A DNA stretch of 64,000 nucleotides from an uncultured Phocaeicola sp. (lineage in GTDB: Bacteria; Bacteroidota; Bacteroidia; Bacteroidales; Bacteroidaceae), in NCBI GenBank assembly GCA_948956705.1, contig CARCZS010000012.1, positions 9,655 through 73,654 on the forward strand, in the 5' to 3' direction. The notes under the pieces are model-generated. The model saw nothing but the letters and a program-made list of their open reading frames with translations. It did no database searches and was not told the DNA's origin. The position numbers and the translations under genes were made by a program. Below are positions 62,247 through 64,000 of the stretch, piece by piece (positions within the stretch are counted from its first letter, which is position 1; the number at the start of each line of letters is the position of its first letter).

Positions 62247-62280
62247 GAAAGCGGGGGTGCGATGAGGCATCTCCGCTTTC
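62247..62280 (+). terminator. Terminator of the ilv operon
   Basis: A 14-bp stem with two G-U pairs (62247-62260 with 62267-62280, outer GAAAGCGG/CCGCTTTC), 6-base loop and TTTTATAT tail. Confidence 0.88.
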
Positions 62281-62355
62281 TTTTATATATATTAATGTTA
62301 GTGGTATTGTTTATATCATGTGTAGTCGCTAATTTTGTGAAAACTTGACTTAGAC

Positions 62356-63441
62356 ATGAATAATAGATTATCACTTTTATTAATAGGGTGCATATTTCCC
62401 TTTCTATCTTTTTATGCACAAAAGAATATGAATCTTCCACCATATTATCCCACAGTAAAAGGTATTACGGATTATGCTGTGTGGCAGCTTGTATATCCGG
62501 ATTCTTTATTAAAGGCGGATATTGCAGGTGAAGCAGTGTGTACACTCCGCATTGATAGTTTGGGTATTGTCCGTAGTAAATATATTGAAGCCACTCATCC
62601 TTTGTTTGCCAAGGCGGCCGAAGATGTGATTGAGGGGATGCGTGAATGGCAGCCTGCAAAGAAAGCGGGTAGAGATATAGATAGTACTGTAGTCTTTCAT
62701 ATTCCTTTTAATCCTGATATTTACAGTGACCGTATTTGGCGGCAGCAGCAAGTTCTGGAATCTTGCAGGGGACAATTTGTCGATTCCATGCCTGTCTTTC
62801 CAGATGATATTCGTAGTCTTGTTATGGGAAATATGGGTTGGCCTGATGATAAAGTGGATAAAGCCGTTGCTATTTGCCGTTTTACGGTGAATGAAAACGG
62901 GGAGATTATGAATATCCGTGTGATAAAAGGCACTCATCCGGCTTTTGATAAAGAGGCTATACGTATTCTTTCTAATTTTCCCCGGCTGATTCCTGCCATG
63001 AAAAACAGCAAACCTGTGCCATATGATTATTTTTTGACTATGCGTTTTTGGAAAGAGGATCTGGAACATTATTTATTGTATAGGGAATGTGCACAGGAAG
63101 ATTTGGAAAAGACCACTTGGGAGCCTTATAGATACTCTTCTTATCCCGGTGGTACTGTTGCTTTGACGCAATTTATAAATTCTCATCTGAAAATAACTCC
63201 CGAAATGAAAGCTACGGGAAAGCAGGGACGGGTGATTTATAGTTTCAATGTGGATATAGATGGTTCAATGAAAGATTTTCGGCTGGTGAGAGGACTTGAT
63301 CCATTAATGGATGCCGAAGCATTGCGGGTACTTCAATTAGTGAATGAAAAATGGAGTACGGGGTATTATTTCAATTCAAAGAAATGGTATCGGGAGTTTT
63401 ATGTGAATCAATTCACCATTCCCATTATTTTTAGTTGGTAG
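62356..63441 (+). CDS. Secreted protein with three TonB C-terminal-like domains
   Basis: 361 residues. Signal peptide about 1-21 (cleavage after FYA). Then three similar blocks: (1) about 53-118, AGEAVCTLRIDSLGIVRSKY with an HPLFAKAAEDVI helix; (2) about 165-233, AICRFTVNENGEIMNIRVIK and HPAFDKEAIRIL; (3) about 288-361, VIYSFNVDIDGSMKDFRLVR and PLMDAEALRVL. Each matches the TonB/TolA C-terminal alpha-beta fold. There is no membrane helix or proline-rich linker, so it is not an energy transducer; it probably binds in the envelope. No operon partner. Confidence 0.8.
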   Translation: MNNRLSLLLIGCIFPFLSFYAQKNMNLPPYYPTVKGITDYAVWQLVYPDSLLKADIAGEAVCTLRIDSLGIVRSKYIEATHPLFAKAAEDVIEGMREWQPAKKAGRDIDSTVVFHIPFNPDIYSDRIWRQQQVLESCRGQFVDSMPVFPDDIRSLVMGNMGWPDDKVDKAVAICRFTVNENGEIMNIRVIKGTHPAFDKEAIRILSNFPRLIPAMKNSKPVPYDYFLTMRFWKEDLEHYLLYRECAQEDLEKTTWEPYRYSSYPGGTVALTQFINSHLKITPEMKATGKQGRVIYSFNVDIDGSMKDFRLVRGLDPLMDAEALRVLQLVNEKWSTGYYFNSKKWYREFYVNQFTIPIIFSW

Positions 63442-63671
63442 CTTATACATATTGCTACTTTGGACTTGAGATTTCGATGTTTTGACAGTTTTTGGAGTAC
63501 ACCTGTAACATTAAGGAGGATTACCGTTCTTGAAGGATCATTTTGTTCTTCGGTCAACTTTCGGAAGTATCTCTGACCTGTCAGCTTTTCGATACAGGAA
63601 CTTCGAGCATGTATGCCCTCATGCTCTCATTGTGTGTATAACAGGCTAATTAACGTGAGTTCGAAATAAAA

Positions 63672-64000
63672 TCAAAAAATAGCAAGTTGTCCGTCATTGA
63701 CAAACTTTACGTCAATGGCGGGCTTCTTTTCAAAAAAGCAGTATGCCGCGATAGCCGACAAGGAGTTGGCTATAAAGTTACTGAATGAACGATGTCTTGA
63801 GTGTTCAATCTGTGCGATGTTCTTCAGTTCGTCATTGACCGTTTCAATCAAGGCTCTTTTTCTTAGCAAAATCTTGTCGGCAATACTCATCAGTGAGTTC
63901 CTCATATTATTTTTAACTTTAGTAACAAGTTGTATGCCATTAAGGAAAAGGTTTTCAAACAGAGCCTGACCTATATATCCCTTGTCTGCACATAGTTTTC
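63672..64000 (-). mobile_element. IS982-family transposase, C-terminal part (cut by right window edge)
   Basis: The minus-strand frame is open from the window edge to a stop at 63672, giving about 109 residues. CADKGYIGQALFENLF, the KNNMRNSLMSIADKILLRKR stretch and ALIETVNDELKN (with the final Glu of a DDE active site) followed by HSRHRSFSNF are diagnostic of IS982 transposases. The rest lies beyond the window. The left end probably falls near 63650. No second inverted repeat is visible. Confidence 0.85.

Noticed and set aside
1..64000. tRNA, rRNA, tmRNA genes, CRISPR arrays, prophage or conjugation genes
   Set aside because: None was seen on reading both strands; smpB is present but the tmRNA gene is not in the window.

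Overview
The window is a stretch of chromosome from a gut Bacteroidales bacterium, most likely Bacteroides or Phocaeicola. Four things point there: promoters of the TAnnTTTG (-7) type in front of many genes, almost no Shine-Dalgarno sites, a SusC/SusD pair with NigD-like and other lipoproteins, and the five-gene methylmalonyl-CoA decarboxylase cluster of propionate-forming Bacteroidetes. No rRNA, tRNA, CRISPR array, prophage or conjugative element was seen. The only mobile DNA is an IS982-type transposase cut by the right edge.

Layout. 1-4.7 kb: tail of an acyltransferase, a Zn/Cd-type P1B ATPase with a Fur-family regulator, a secreted esterase, an SDR oxidoreductase, and an orphan cyclomaltodextrinase C-terminal domain. 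4.9-9.5 kb: methylmalonyl-CoA epimerase and the sodium-pumping methylmalonyl-CoA decarboxylase (alpha, gamma fused to a lamin-tail domain, biotin carrier, beta). 9.7-18.1 kb: a FemAB/GNAT-like acyltransferase, an operon with nitroreductase, small membrane protein, DUF2520 protein, KdsC, Maf and a D-2-hydroxyacid dehydrogenase, then an MFS exporter and a thioredoxin-like lipoprotein. 18.2-25.3 kb: small unknown genes, the GGGtGRT/NifU-like pair, a DMP19 protein, a GltS-type symporter and a NigD-like lipoprotein. 25.4-33.7 kb: Yip1-like protein, SmpB, MetH, a MurU-like nucleotidyltransferase with an AmgK-RapZ fusion, and a xanthine permease with Xpt. 34-47.9 kb: small envelope proteins, an aroC operon, a long phoH-purC-menG-aroE-hydrolase-TPM-lemA operon, a possible M15-like lipoprotein with TruA, and the two-gene TIGR03915/TIGR03916 DNA-repair module. 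48.3-54.4 kb: TlpA-SusC-SusD. 54.5-64 kb: SlyD-like isomerase, a small secreted protein, the ilvD-ilvB-ilvN-thioesterase-ilvC operon behind a leader-peptide attenuator, a protein with three TonB C-terminal repeats, and the IS982 end.

The genes fall into a few themes: propionate and energy metabolism, amino-acid synthesis (ilv, aroC, aroE, metH), purine synthesis and salvage (purC, xpt and permease), envelope and peptidoglycan recycling, and outer-membrane uptake. The most notable points are the ilv attenuator, which can be read base by base; the AmgK-RapZ fusion beside MurU, which suggests peptidoglycan-sugar salvage joined to an amino-sugar-phosphate sensor; the TIGR03915/TIGR03916 and GGGtGRT/NifU modules, both poorly understood; and several long perfect inverted repeats between genes.
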